DNA of 56,000 bases from Glandiceps talaboti (GCF_964340395.1 NW_027554293.1:115001-171000); one strand, 5' to 3'; numbered from the stretch's first letter, positions 8,951 through 24,295 are shown. Notes: generated by a model from the sequence alone, not told the origin. Numbers and translations: made by a program.

Positions 8951-11900
8951 ATGGTACAATAGGTGGAGTGTTCACCATTACCTATATACTTGTATATAAT
9001 ATGTATTAATGGTCCAATAGATGGAGTGTTCACCCTTACCTAAATACTTGTATATAATATGTATTAATGGTACAATAGGTGGAGTGTTCACCATTACCTA
9101 TATACTTGTATATAATTTGTATTAATGGTACAATAGGTGTAGTGTTCACCCTTACCTAAATACTTGTATATAATATGTATTAATGGTACAACAGGTGGAG
9201 TATTCACTCTTACCTAAATACTTGTATATAATATGTATTAATGGTACAATAGGTGGAGTATTCACCCTTACCTATATACTTGTATACAATATGTATTAAT
9301 GGTACAATAGGTGGAGTGTTCACCCTTACCTAAATACTTGTATATAATATGTATTAATGGTACAATAGGTGGAGTGTTCACCCTTATCTAAATACTTGTA
9401 TATAATATGTATTAATGGTACAAGAGGTGGAGTATTCACCCTTATCTAAATACTTGTATATAATATGTATTAATGGTACAATAGGTGTAGTATTCACCCT
9501 TATCTAAATACTTGTATATAATATGTATTAATGGTACAATAGGTGTAGTATTCACCCTTATCTAAATACTTGTATATAATATGTATTAATGGTACAAGAG
9601 GTGGAGTATTCACCCTTACCTAAATACTTGTATATATAATATGTATTAATGGTACAATAGGTGGAGTGTTCACCCTTACCTAAATACTTGTATATAATAT
9701 GTATTAATGGTACAATAGGTGGAGTGTTCACCCTTACCTAAATACTTGTATATAATATGTATTAATGGTACAATAGGTGGAGTGTTCACCCTTACCTAAA
9801 TACTTGTATATAATATGTATTAATGGTACAATAGGTGGAGTGTTCACCCTTACCTAAATACTTGTATATAATATGTATTAATGGTACAATAGGTGTAGTG
9901 TTCACCCTTACCTAAATACTTGTATATAATATGTATTAATGGTACAATAGGTGTAGTGTTCACCCTTACCTAAATACTTGTATATAATATGTATTAATGG
10001 TACAATAGGTGTAGTGTTCACCCTTACCTATATACTTGTATATAATATGTATTAATGGTACAACAGGTGTAGCGTTCACCCTTACCTAAATACTTGTATA
10101 TAATATGTATTAATGGTACAATAGGTGGAGTGTTCACCCTTACCTAAATACTTGTATATAATATGTATTAATGGTACAACAGGTGTAGTGTTCACCCTTA
10201 CCTAAATACTTGTATATAATATGTATTAATGGTACAATAGGTGGAGTGTTCACCCTTACCTAAATACGTGTATATAATATGTATTAATGGTACAATAGGT
10301 GTAGTGTTCACCCTTACCTAAATACTTGTATATAATATGTATTAATGGTACAATAGGTGTAGTGTTCACCCTTACCTAAATACTTGTATATAATATGTAT
10401 TAATGGTACAACAAGTGTAGTATTCACCCTTACCTAAATACTTGTATATAATATGTATTAATGGTACAATAGGTGTAGTGTTCACCCTTACCTATATACT
10501 TGTATATAATATGTATTAATGGTACAACAGGTGTAGCGTTCACCCTTACCTAAATACTTGTATATAATATGTATTAATGGTACAATTGGTGGAGTGTTCA
10601 CCCTTATCTAAATACTTGTATATAATATGTATTAATGGTACAAATTGGTGGAGTGTTCACCCTTACCTAAATACTCGTATATAATATGTATTAATGGTAC
10701 AACAGGTGTAGTGTTCACCCTTACCTAAATACTTGTATATAATATGTATTAATGGTACAATAGGTGGAGTGTTCACCCTTACCTAAATACGTGTATATAA
10801 TATGTATTAATGGTACAATAGGTGTAGTGTTCACCCTTACCTAAATACTTGTATATAATATGTATTAATGGTACAATAGGTGTAGTGTTCACCCTTACCT
10901 AAATACTTGTATATAATATGTATTAATGGTACAACAAGTGTAGTATTCACCCTTACCTAAATACTTGTATATAATATGTATTAATGGTACAATAGGTGTA
11001 GTGTTCACCCTTACCTATATACTTGTATATAATATGTATTAATGGTACAACAGGTGTAGCGTTCACCCTTACCTAAATACTTGTATATAATATGTATTAA
11101 TGGGACAATTGGTGGAGTGTTCACCCTTATCTAAATACTTGTATATAATATGTATTAATGGTACAAATTGGTGGAGTGTTCACCCTTACCTAAATACTCG
11201 TATATAATATGTATTAATGGTACAATTGGTGGAGTATTCACCCTTACCTATATACTTGTATATAATATGTATTAATGGTACAACAGGTGTAGTGTTCACC
11301 CTTACCTAAATACTTGTATATAATATGTATTAATGGTACAACAAGTGTAGTGTTCACCCTTACCTAAATACTTGTATATAATATGTATTAATGGTACAAT
11401 AGGTGGAGTATTCACCCTTACCTAAATACTTGTATATAATATGTATTAATGGTACAATAGGTGGAGTATTCACCCTTACCTAAATACTTGTATATAATAT
11501 GTATTAATGGTACAACAAGTGTAGTGTTCACCCTTACCTAAATACTTGTATATAATATGTATTAATGGTACAAATTGGTGGAGTGTTCACCCTTACCTAA
11601 ATACTTGTATATAATATGTATTAATGGTACAATAGGTGGAGTATTCACCCTTATCTAAATACTTGTATATAATATGTATTAATGGTACAATAGGTGGAGT
11701 ATTCACCCTTACCTAAATACTTGTATATAATATGTATTAATGGTACAATAGGTGTAGTATTCACCCTTACCTAAATACTTGTATATAATATGTATTAATG
11801 GTACAACAAGTGTAGTATTCACCCTTATCTAAATACTTGTATATAATATGTATTAATGGTACAATAGGTGGAGTATTCACCCTTACCTAAATACTTGTAT

Positions 11901-14900
11901 ATAATATGTATTAATGGTACAATAGGTGTAGTGTTCACCCTTACCTAAATACTTGTATATAATATGTATTAATGGTACAACAAGTGTAGTATTCACCCTT
12001 ATCTAAATACTTGTATATAATATGTATTAATGGTACAATAGGTGGAGTGTTCACCCTTACCTAAATACTTGTATATAATATGTATTGATGGTACAAATTG
12101 GTGGAGTGTTCACCCTTACCTATATACTTGTATATAATATGTATTAATGGTACAATAGGTGTAGTGTTCACCCTTACCTATATACTTGTATATAATATGT
12201 ATTAATGGTACAACAGGTGTAGCGTTCACCCTTACCTAAATACTTGTATATAATATGTATTAATGGTACAATAGGTGGAGTGTTCACCCTTACCTAAATA
12301 CTTGTATATAATATGCATTAATGGTACAACAGGTGTAGTGTTCACCCTTACCTAAATACTTGTATATAATATGTATTAATGGTACAATAGGTGGAGTGTT
12401 CACCCTTACCTAAATACTTGTATATAATATGTATTAATGGTACAATAGGTGGAGTATTCACCCTTATCTAAATACTTGTATATAATATGTATTAATGGTA
12501 CAATAGGTGGAGTATTCACCCTTACCTAAATACTTGTATATAATATGTATTAATGGTACAATAGGTGTAGTATTCACCCTTACCTAAATACTTGTATATA
12601 ATATGTATTAATGGTACAACAAGTGTACCATTCACCCTTATCTAAATACTTGTATATAATATGTATTAATGGTACAATAGGTGGAGTATTCACCCTTACC
12701 TAAATACTTGTATATAATATGTATTAATGGTACAATAGGTGTAGTGTTCACCCTTACCTAAATACTTGTATATAATATGTATTAATGGTACAACAAGTGT
12801 AGTATTCACCCTTATCTAAATACTTGTATATAATATGTATTAATGGTACAATAGGTGGAGTGTTCACCCTTACCTAAATACTTGTATATAATATGTATTG
12901 ATGGTACAAATTGGTGGAGTGTTCACCCTTACCTATATACTGGTATATAATATGTATTAATGGTACAATTGGTGGAGTGTTCACCATTACCTATATACTT
13001 GTATATAATTTGTATTAATGGTACAATAGGTGTAGTGTTCACCCTTAGCTAAATACTTGTATATAATATGTATTAATGGTACAACAGGTGGAGTATTCAC
13101 TCTTACCTAAATACTTGTATATAATATGTATTAATGGTACAATAGGTGGAGTATTCACCCTTACCTATATACTTGTATACAATATGTATTAATGGTACAA
13201 TAGGTGGAGTGTTCACCCTTACCTAAATACTTGTATATAATATGTATTAATGGTACAATAGGTGGAGTGTTCACCCTTATCTAAATACTTGTATATAATA
13301 TGTATTAATGGTACAAGAGGTGGAGTATTCACCCTTATCTAAATACTTGTATATAATATGTATTAATGGTACAATAGGTGTAGTATTCACCCTTATCTAA
13401 ATACTTGTATATAATATGTATTAATGGTACAATAGGTGTAGTATTCACCCTTATCTAAATACTTGTATATAATATGTATTAATGGTACAAGAGGTGGAGT
13501 ATTCACCCTTACCTAAATACTTGTATATATAATATGTATTAATGGTACAATAGGTGGAGTGTTCACCCTTACCTAAATACTTGTATATAATATGTATTAA
13601 TGGTACAATAGGTGGAGTGTTCACCCTTACCTAAATACTAGTATATAATATGTATTAATGGTACAATAGGTGGAGTGTTCACCCTTACCTAAATACTTGT
13701 ATATAATATGTATTAATGGTACAATAGGTGTAGTGTTCACCCTTACCTAAATACTTGTATATAATATGTATTAATGGTACAATAGGTGTAGTGTTCACCC
13801 TTACCTAAATACTTGTATATAATATGTATTAATGGTACAATAGGTGTAGTGTTCACCCTTACCTAAATACTTGTATATAATATGTATTAATGGTACAATA
13901 GGTGTAGTGTTCACCCTTACCTATATACTTGTATATAATATGTATTAATGGTACAACAGGTGTAGCGTTCACCCTTACCTAAATACTTGTATATAATATG
14001 TATTAATGGTACAATAGGTGGAGTGTTCACCCTTACCTAAATACTTGTATATAATATGCATTAATGGTACAACAGGTGTAGTGTTCACCCTTACCTAAAT
14101 ACTTGTATATAATATGTATTAATGGTACAATAGGTGGAGTGTTCACCCTTACCTAAATACTTGTATATAATATGTATTAATGGTACAATAGGTGTAGTGT
14201 TCACCCTTACCTAAATACTTGTATATAATATGTATTAATGGTACAATAGGTGTAGTGTTCACCCTTACCTAAATACTTGTATATAATATGTATTAATGGT
14301 ACAACAAGTGTAGTATTCACCCTTACCTAAATACTTGTATATAATATGTATTAATGGTACAATAGGTGTAGTGTTCACCCTTACCTATATACTTGTATAT
14401 AATATGTATTAATGGTACAACAGGTGTAGCGTTCACCCTTACCTAAATACTTGTATATAATATGTATTAATGGTACAATTGGTGGAGTGTTCACCCTTAT
14501 CTAAATACTTGTATATAATATGTATTAAAGGTACAAATTGGTGGAGTGTTCACCCTTACCTAAATACTTGTATATAATATGTATTAATGGTACAATTGGT
14601 GGAGTATTCACCCTTACCTATATACTTGTATATAATATGTATTAATGGTACAACAGGTGTAGTGTTCACCCTTACCTAAATACTTGTATATAATATGTAT
14701 TAATGGTACAACAAGTGTAGTGTTCACCCTTACCTAAATACTTGTATATAATATGTATTAATGGTACAATAAGTGGAGTATTCACCCTTACCTAAATACT
14801 TGTATATAATATGTATTAATGGTACAATAGGTGGAGTATTCACCCTTACCTAAATACTTGTATATAATATGTATTAATGGTACAACAAGTGTAGTGTTCA

Positions 14901-17900
14901 CCCTTACCTAAATACTTGTATATAATATGTATTAATGGTACAAATTGGTGGAGTGTTCACCCTTACCTAAATACTTGTATATAATATGTATTAATGGTAC
15001 AATAGGTGGAGTATTCACCCTTATCTAAATACTTGTATATAATATGTATTAATGGTACAATAGGTGGAGTATTCACCCTTACCTAAATACTTGTATATAA
15101 TATGTATTACTGGTACAATAGGTGTAGTATTCACCCTTACCTAAATACTTGTATATAATATGTATTAATGGTACAACAAGTGTAGTATTCACCCTTATCT
15201 AAATACTTGTATATAATATGTATTAATGGCACAATAGGTGGAGTATTCACCCTTACCTAAATACTTGTATATAATATGTATTAATGGTACAATAGGTGTA
15301 GTGTTCACCCTTACCTAAATACTTGTATATAATATGTATTAATGGTACAACAAGTGTAGTATTCACCCTTATCTAAATACTTGTATATAATATGTATTAA
15401 TGGTACAATAGGTGGAGTGTTCACCCTTACCTAAATACTTGTATATAATATGTATTGATGGTACAAATTGGTGGAGTGTTCACCCTTACCTATATACTTG
15501 TATATAATATGTATTAATGGTACAATAGGTGTAGTGTTCACCCTTACCTATATACTTGTATATAATATGTATTAATGGTACAACAGGTGTAGCGTTCACC
15601 CTTACCTAAATACTTGTATATAATATGTATTAATGGTACAATAGGTGGAGTGTTCACCCTTACCTAAATACTTGTATATAATATGCATTAATGGTACAAC
15701 AGGTGTAGTGTTCACCCTTACCTAAATACTTGTATATAATATGTATTAATGGTACAATAGGTGGAGTGTTCACCCTTACCTAAATACTTGTATATAATAT
15801 GTATTAATGGTACAATAGGTGTAGTGTTCACCCTTACCTAAATAGTTGTATATAATATGTATTAATGGTACAATAGGTGTAGTGTTCACCCTTACCTAAA
15901 TACTTGTATATAATATGTATTAATGGTACAACAAGTGTAGTATTCACCCTTATCTAAATACTTGTATATAATATGTATTAATGGTACAATAGGTGGAGTA
16001 TTCACCCTTACCTAAATACTTGTATATAATATGTATTAATGGTACAATAGGTGTAGTGTTCACCCTTACCTAAATACTTGTATATAATATGTATTAATGG
16101 TACAACAAGTGTAGTATTCACCCTTATCTAAATACTTGTATATAATATGTATTAATGGTACAATAGGTGGAGTGTTCACCCTTACCTAAATACTTGTATA
16201 TAATATGTATTGATGGTACAAATTGGTGGAGTGTTCACCCTTACCTATATACTTGTATATAATATGTATTAATGGTACAATTGGTGGAGTGTTCACCCTT
16301 ACCTATATACTTGTATATAATATGTATTAATGGTACAACAGGTGTAGCGTTCACCCTTACCTAAATACTTGTATATAAAATGTATTAATGGTACAATTGG
16401 TGGAGTGTTCACCCTTATCTAAATACTTGTATATAATATGTATTAATGGTACAAATTGGTGGAGTGTTCACCCTTACCTAAATACTTGTATATAATATGT
16501 ATTAATGGTACAATTGGTGGAGTATTCACCCTTACCTATATACTTGTATATAATATGTATTAATGGTACAACAGGTGTAGTGTTCACCCTTACCTAAATA
16601 CTTGTATATAATATGTATTAATGGTACAACAAGTGTAGTGTTCACCCTTACCTAAATACTTGTATATAATATGTATTAATGGTACAATAGGTGGAGTATT
16701 CACCCTTACCTAAATACTTGTATATAATATGTATTAATGGTACAATAGGTGGAGTATTCACCCTTACCTAAATACTTGTATATAATATGTATTAATGGTA
16801 CAACAAGTGTAGTGTTCACCCTTACCTAAATACTTGTATATAATATGTATTAATGGTACAAATTGGTGGAGTGTTCACCCTTACTTAAATACTTGTATAT
16901 AATATGTATTAATGGTACAATAGGTGGAGTATTCACCCTTATCTAAATACTTGTATATAATATGTATTAATGGTACAATAGGTGGAGTATTCACCCTTAC
17001 CTAAATACTTGTATATAATATGTATTAATGGTACAATAGGTGTAGTATTCACCCTTACCTAAATACTTGTATATAATATGTATTAATGGTACAACAAGTG
17101 TAGTATTCACCCTTATCTAAATACTTGTATATAATATGTATTAATGGTACAATAGGTGGAGTATTCACCCTTACCTAAATACTTGTATATAATATGTATT
17201 AATGGTACAATAGGTGTAGTGTTCACCCTTACCTAAATACTTGTATATAATATGTATTAATGGTACAACAAGTGTAGTATTCACCCTTATCTAAATACTT
17301 GTATATAATATGTATTAATGGTACAATAGGTGGAGTGTTCACCCTTACCTAAATACTTGTATATAATATGTATTGATGGTACAAATTGGTGGAGTGTTCA
17401 CCCTTACCTATATACTTGTATATAATATGTATTAATGGTACAATTGGTGGAGTGTTCACCCTTACCTATATACTTGTATATAATATGTATTAATGGTACA
17501 ATTGGTGTAGCGTTCACCCTTACCTAAATACTTGTATATAAAATGTATTAATGGTACAATTGGTGGAGTGTTCACCCTTATCTAAATACTTGTATATAAT
17601 ATGTATTAATGGTACAAATTGGTGGAGTGTTCACCCTTACCTAAATACTTGTATATAATATGTATTAATGGTACAATTGGTGGAGTATTCACCCTTACCT
17701 ATATACTTGTATATAATATGTATTAATGGTACAACAGGTGTAGTGTTCACCCTTACCTAAATACTTGTATATAATATGTATTAATGGTACAACAAGTGTA
17801 GTGTTCACCCTTACCTAAATACTTGTATATAATATGTATTAATGGTACAATAGGTGGAGTATTCACCCTTACCTAAATACTTGTATATAATATGTATTAA

Positions 17901-20900
17901 TGGTACAATAGGTGGAGTATTCACCCTTACCTAAATACTTGTATATAATATGTATTAATGGTACAACAAGTGTAGTGTTCACCCTTACCTAAATACTTGT
18001 ATATAATATGTATTAATGGTACAAATTGGTGGAGTGTTCACCCTTACCTAAATACTTGTATATAATATGTATTAATGGTACAATAGGTGGAGTATTCACC
18101 CTTATCTAAATACTTGTATATAATATGTATTAATGGTACAATAGGTGGAGTATTCACCCTTACCTAAATACTTGTATATAATATGTATTAATGGTACAAT
18201 AGGTGTAGTATTCACCCTTACCTAAATACTTGTATATAATATGTATTAATGGTACAACAAGTGTAGTATTCACCCTTATCTAAATACTTGTATATAATAT
18301 GTATTAATGGTACAATAGGTGGAGTGTTCACCCTTACCTAAATACTTGTATATAATATGTATTGATGGTACAAATTGGTGGAGTGTTCACCCTTACCTAT
18401 ATACTTGTATATAATATGTATTAATGGTACAATTGGTGGAGTGTTCACCCTTACCTATATACTTGTATATAATATGTATTAATGGTACAACAGGTGTAGC
18501 GTTCACCCTTACCTAAATACTTGTATATAAAATGTATTAATGGTACAATTGGTGGAGTGTTCACCCTTATCTAAATACTTGTATATAATATGTATTAATG
18601 GTACAAATTGGTGGAGTGTTCACCCTTACCTAAATACTTGTATATAATATGTATTAATGGTACAATTGGTGGAGTATTCACCCTTACCTATATACTTGTA
18701 TATAATATGTATTAATGGTACAACAGGTGTAGTGTTCACCCTTACCTAAATACTTGTATATAATATGTATTAATGGTACAACAAGTGTAGTGTTCACCCT
18801 TACCTAAATACTTGTATATAATATGTATTAATGGTACAATAGGTGGAGTATTCACCCTTACCTAAATACTTGTATATAATATGTATTAATGGTACAATAG
18901 GTGGAGTATTCACCCTTACCTAAATACTTGTATATAATATGTATTAATGGTACAACAAGTGTAGTGTTCACCCTTACCTAAATACTTGTATATAATATGT
19001 ATTAATGGTACAAATTGGTGGAGTGTTCACCCTTACTTAAATACTTGTATATAATATGTATTAATGGTACAATAGGTGGAGTATTCACCCTTATCTAAAT
19101 ACTTGTATATAATATGTATTAATGGTACAATAGGTGGAGTATTCACCCTTACCTAAATACTTGTATATAATATGTATTAATGGTACAATAGGTGTAGTAT
19201 TCACCCTTACCTAAATACTTGTATATAATATGTATTAATGGTACAACAAGTGTAGTATTCACCCTTATCTAAATACTTGTATATAATATGTATTAATGGT
19301 ACAATAGGTGGAGTATTCACCCTTACCTAAATACTTGTATATAATATGTATTAATGGTACAATAGGTGTAGTGTTCACCCTTACCTAAATACTTGTATAT
19401 AATATGTATTAATGGTACAACAAGTGTAGTATTCACCCTTATCTAAATACTTGTATATAATATGTATTAATGGTACAATAGGTGGAGTGTTCACCCTTAC
19501 CTAAATACTTGTATATAATATGTATTGATGGTACAAATTGGTGGAGTGTTCACCCTTACCTATATACTTGTATATAATATGTATTAATGGTACAATTGGT
19601 GGAGTGTTCACCCTTACCTATATACTTGTATATAATATGTATTAATGGTACAACAGGTGTAGCGTTCACCCTTACCTAAATACTTGTATATAAAATGTAT
19701 TAATGGTACAATTGGTGGAGTGTTCACCCTTATCTAAATACTTGTATATAATATGTATTAATGGTACAAATTGGTGGAGTGTTCACCCTTACCTAAATAC
19801 TTGTATATAATATGTATTAATGGTACAATTGGTGGAGTATTCACCCTTACCTATATACTTGTATATAATATGTATTAATGGTACAACAGGTGTAGTGTTC
19901 ACCCTTACCTAAATACTTGTATATAATATGTATTAATGGTACAACAAGTGTAGTGTTCACCCTTACCTAAATACTTGTATATAATATGTATTAATGGTAC
20001 AATAGGTGGAGTATTCACCCTTACCTAAATACTTGTATATAATATGTATTAATGGTACAATAGGTGGAGTATTCACCCTTACCTAAATACTTGTATATAA
20101 TATGTATTAATGGTACAACAAGTGTAGTGTTCACCCTTACCTAAATACTTGTATATAATATGTATTAATGGTACAAATTGGTGGAGTGTTCACCCTTACC
20201 TAAATACTTGTATATAATATGTATTAATGGTACAATAGGTGGAGTATTCACCCTTATCTAAATACTTGTATATAATATGTATTAATGGTACAATAGGTGG
20301 AGTATTCACCCTTACCTAAATACTTGTATATAATATGTATTAATGGTACAATAGGTGTAGTATTCACCCTTACCTAAATACTTGTATATAATATGTATTA
20401 ATGGTACAACAAGTGTAGTATTCACCCTTATCTAAATACTTGTATATAATATGTATTAATGGTACAATAGGTGGAGTATTCACCCTTACCTAAATACTTG
20501 TATATAATATGTATTAATGGTACAATAGGTGTAGTGTTCACCCTTACCTAGATACTTGTATATAATATGTATTAATGGTACAACAAGTGTAGTATTCACC
20601 CTTATCTAAATACTTGTATATAATATGTATTAATGGTACAATAGGTGGAGTGTTCACCCTTACCTAAATACTTGTATATAATATGTATTGATGGTACAAA
20701 TTGGTGGAGTGTTCACCCTTACCTATATACTTGTATATAATATGTATTAATGGTACAATAGGTGTAGTGTTCACCCTTACCTATATACTTGTATATAATA
20801 TGTATTAATGGTACAACAGGTGTAGCGTTCACCCTTACCTAAATACTTGTATATAATATGTATTAATGGTACAATAGGTGGAGTGTTCACCCTTACCTAA

Positions 20901-22277
20901 ATACTTGTATATAATATGCATTAATGGTACAACAGGTGTAGTGTTCACCCTTACCTAAATACTTGTATATAATATGTATTAATGGTACAATAGGTGGAGT
21001 GTTCACCCTTACCTAAATACTTGTATATAATATGTATTAATGGTACAATAGGTGTAGTGTTCACCCTTACCTAAATACTTGTATATAATATGTATTAATG
21101 GTACAATAGGTGTAGTGTTCACCCTTACCTAAATACTTGTATATAATATGTATTAATGGTACAACAAGTGTAGTATTCACCCTTACCTAAATACTTGTAT
21201 ATAATATGTATTAATGGTACAATAGGTGGAGTATTCACCCTTATCTAAATACTTGTATATAATATGTATTAATGGTACAATAGGTGGAGTATTCACCCTT
21301 ACCTAAATACTTGTATATAATATGTATTAATGGTACAATAGGTGTAGTATTCACCCTTACCTAAATACTTGTATATAATATGTATTAATGGTACAACAAG
21401 TGTAGTATTCACCCTTATCTAAATACTTGTATATAATATGTATTAATGGTACAATAGGTGGAGTATTCACCCTTACCTAAATACTTGTATATAATATGTA
21501 TTAATGGTACAATAGGTGTAGTGTTCACCCTTACCTAAATACTTGTATATAATATGTATTAATGGTACAACAAGTGTAGTATTCACCCTTATCTAAATAC
21601 TTGTATATAATATGTATTAATGGTACAATAGGTGGAGTGTTCACCCTTACCTAAATACTTGTATATAATATGTATTGATGGTACAAATTGGTGGAGTGTT
21701 CACCCTTACCTATATACTTGTATATAATATGTATTAATGGTACAATTGGTGGAGTGTTCACCCTTACCTATATACTTGTATATAATATGTATTAATGGTA
21801 CAATTGGTGGAGTGTTCACCCTTACCTAAATACTTGTATATAATATGTATTAATGGTACAACAGGTGGAGTATTCACCCTTACCTACAATGTATATACTT
21901 GTATATAATATGTATTAATGGTACAATAGGTGGAGTGTTCACCCTTACCTATATACTTGTATATAATATGTATTAATGGTACAATAGGTGGAGTGTTCAC
22001 CCTTACCTAAATACTTGTATATAATATGTATTAATGGTACAACAGGTGGAGTATTCACCCTTACCTACAATGTATATACTTGTATATAATATGTATTAAT
22101 GGTACAATAGGTGGAGTGTTCACCCTTACCTATATACTTGTATATAATATGTATTAATGGTACAATAGGTGGAGTATTCACCCTTATCTAAATACTTGTA
22201 TATAATATGTATTAATGGTACAATAGGTGGAGTGTTCACCCTTACCTATATACTTATATACGATTTATAATAGATTA
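8951..22277 (+). repeat. 13.3-kb satellite array of a 58-bp monomer (~229 copies)
   Basis: The monomer (atggtacaataggtggagtg, ttcacccttacctaaatact, tgtatataatatgtatta) recurs with a strict 58-bp period and is about 31% GC. Diagnostic variants are aataggtggag, aacaggtgtagcg, aacaagtgtagta, aattggtggag and 59-bp aaattggtgg; cctaaat, cctatat or tctaaat; attaatgg, attgatgg or gcattaatgg. Occasional units are 59, 60 or about 66 bp; the longest carry acctacaatgtatatac near 21884 and 22066. The last unit decays into tatacgatttataatag at 22257-22277. All frames are closed, so it is non-coding. The copy number is length divided by 58. Confidence 0.97.
16207..20684 (+). repeat. Higher-order repeats (1,163 bp = 20 monomers, with 17-mer variants)
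   Basis: The rare monomer variant gtattgatgg occurs at 12082, 12895, 15452, 16207, 17370, 18359, 19522, 20685 and 21672. Spacings from 16207 on are 1163, 989, 1163, 1163 and 987. A second marker, tataaaatg, falls at 16374, 17537, 18526 and 19689 with spacings 1163, 989 and 1163. The order of the other monomer subtypes is conserved between these blocks. This is a true higher-order organisation: 20-monomer units plus shortened 17-monomer units. The blocks starting at 12082, 15452 and 20685 are of a related second type. Confidence 0.9.
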
Positions 22278-22965
22278 AAAAATATAATATTTGCCAATGT
22301 AATGCCTATAGTTCTCCTGAAAGTGTTTAATCATAGCAAGTAGACTCCTACAGTAAACTGTAAATTCAAAAAGTTATTTCAGTATATGTTTGTATTCTAA
22401 GGAACAGCTTGAATCTAACCAAAACACTCTTGAGCAATACTGCAACCTAATCAAAATGTTAAAAGTTTCCTTTAGATAATTAATTTATAGTTTTGTTCAG
22501 TTGTACATGTCGTCAATAATTAAGTTGGGAAATATTGATTAATTATGTCTATGAGCTCCTGCCCATCTAATATATTAGGGCAGCCTACAGTGCTTATCAT
22601 AATTTATGCAGCCTGTCTGGGTCAGCTGCGAATAGGTATAATGCATTCAGTAATATTTAGTCTGGAGACTGTAGCAGGAAGTACCAGTGGGTCTTATATT
22701 TTGACAAAATGGAAGATCACAAGTCATTAGTCAATAGAACCATCACTTGACACTTCAAATTCACCTGGACAGACTGTGATGAGCTTTTCCTTACTTATAT
22801 GCAATGTTATATTGGTTCATCCAAATACTTTTCTGACAGACTGCCATATCAAACCTAAACAAGTCATTGAGAATGACATAGTCCCTGCTATAATTGGGTT
22901 TTAAGGAATTATCACTACTCTGATCACGCAACAACATTTGTGAACCTAAAACAAACAGACTTAGA
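22278..22965. other. Unassigned flank of the satellite
   Basis: AT-rich sequence without a recognised gene or repeat. A 61-codon open stretch at 22545-22730 has no family signature. Confidence 0.35.
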
Positions 22966-23444
22966 TATGTTGTGTGTGCTTGTTATGTATTTGCTATGGA
23001 CATGGTGTTGTTGCTAGGCTTATTTGTATATATTTCTGAATGTTTATTCATTTGTCAATTAATCCTTGTTGTTATCAATGCATTACACAACATTAATAAG
23101 GTGCTACTATGGGTATGGTCTTATTGCCAGGCATATTTGCATTCAATTTTTGAATGTTTATTCACTTGCCTGCCCATCTCTGTTTTGGTTGACTGTTGAC
23201 TGTGTCAAAATATGTTGGACAATATCTGTAGAATAACTCCTCCAGAAACATTCCATTTCAGCTAAATTCACCTAGCAGTTTTCGAGATACAAGTTTGGAC
23301 TAAAATTGCCAACTGCCTATTTGTGTGTGTGCTACCAGTACCTATATTTTGCTTGTGTTATTTCATTAAAAAAACATACTGTATGAACTGTAAAAAGAAT
23401 TGTTACACATGATTGGCACCCTATCTTTTCTGGTCTGGTAGTAA

Positions 23445-23580
23445 ATTTGAGCCCTTCACTTGATGAGATTGCATTTACAAAGCTTAGACAGTCAAGGGGT
23501 CGAAATAGAAATATTTTTAACATGTGTGCACCTTGACTTTGGAATTTACCTGCACACAATGTACACACAATATTTTTCAG
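23445..23580 (+). pseudogene. LINE ORF2 C-terminal fragment
   Basis: The plus strand reads KLRQSRGRNRNIFNMCAP, a stop, then LWNLPAHNVHTIF and a stop. This resembles the extreme C terminus of CR1/Rex-type ORF2 proteins (basic stretch, then aP.lWNsLP..v). A similar short relic (CAPQF, stop, NLPAL) lies at about 26300-26335. Both are dead. Confidence 0.4.
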
Positions 23581-24246
23581 TTAAATTTGTCCTATTATAT
23601 ATTAAATTATTGCAATAAGTAATGCTAGGATTCAATCTTTTGTTCAGCCTGGCCAGCAGTACTCAACTTCTTTTATCTATTCTTGATGATGGATCTTTCA
23701 GCAGGACCAAAATGCAGAATTAAAAGGTTTTAAATTCAACGTCATTGGGAGTAAGTTCATATCATTTATACTGCACTAACAATAGAATAATATTTTTGAG
23801 ATTTAATTTTTGACCAAAATTCACATTTTACACCTAATTTGCATATTACTGATGAGATCCTTATATGTTTAATATTGCTTCATCTGTGCACCCCCACATA
23901 CATCCTCGTTAAATTTCAGCCAAATCTGCTCCCTAGTTTTGGAATTAAAGATTTTTGACCAAAAAGACACATTTTTAGCCCTTATTTGCATATTACTGAT
24001 GGCATCATCATGTCATGAACAAATATTAATTTACTCTACCCTAAGACTGTTCCCACCAAATTTCAGGCAAATCTGCTCAGTGGTTTTAGAGCTTAAGTTT
24101 TTTGACCAAAAATGACATTTTTTGACCTAAAACGCACATTTCTGATGCAATCATTTTCATTTGAACAATTTCTTAATGAGACACCCAAAGTAACATGGCC
24201 ACCAAATATCAAAGTAATTGGTCCAGCAGTTTTTGACTTTAAGTTG

Positions 24247-24249
<3 letters not shown>

Positions 24250-24294
<45 letters not shown>
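24250..24294. repeat. (CA)n microsatellite
   Basis: An uninterrupted CA run of about 45 bp next to the 3' hairpin of the family 2 element. Confidence 0.95.

Positions 24295-24295
<1 letters not shown>

Noticed and set aside
8951-22277. CRISPR-like array
   Set aside because: The array is regular, but there are no unique spacers. The monomers are contiguous 58-bp satellite units in a eukaryotic context.
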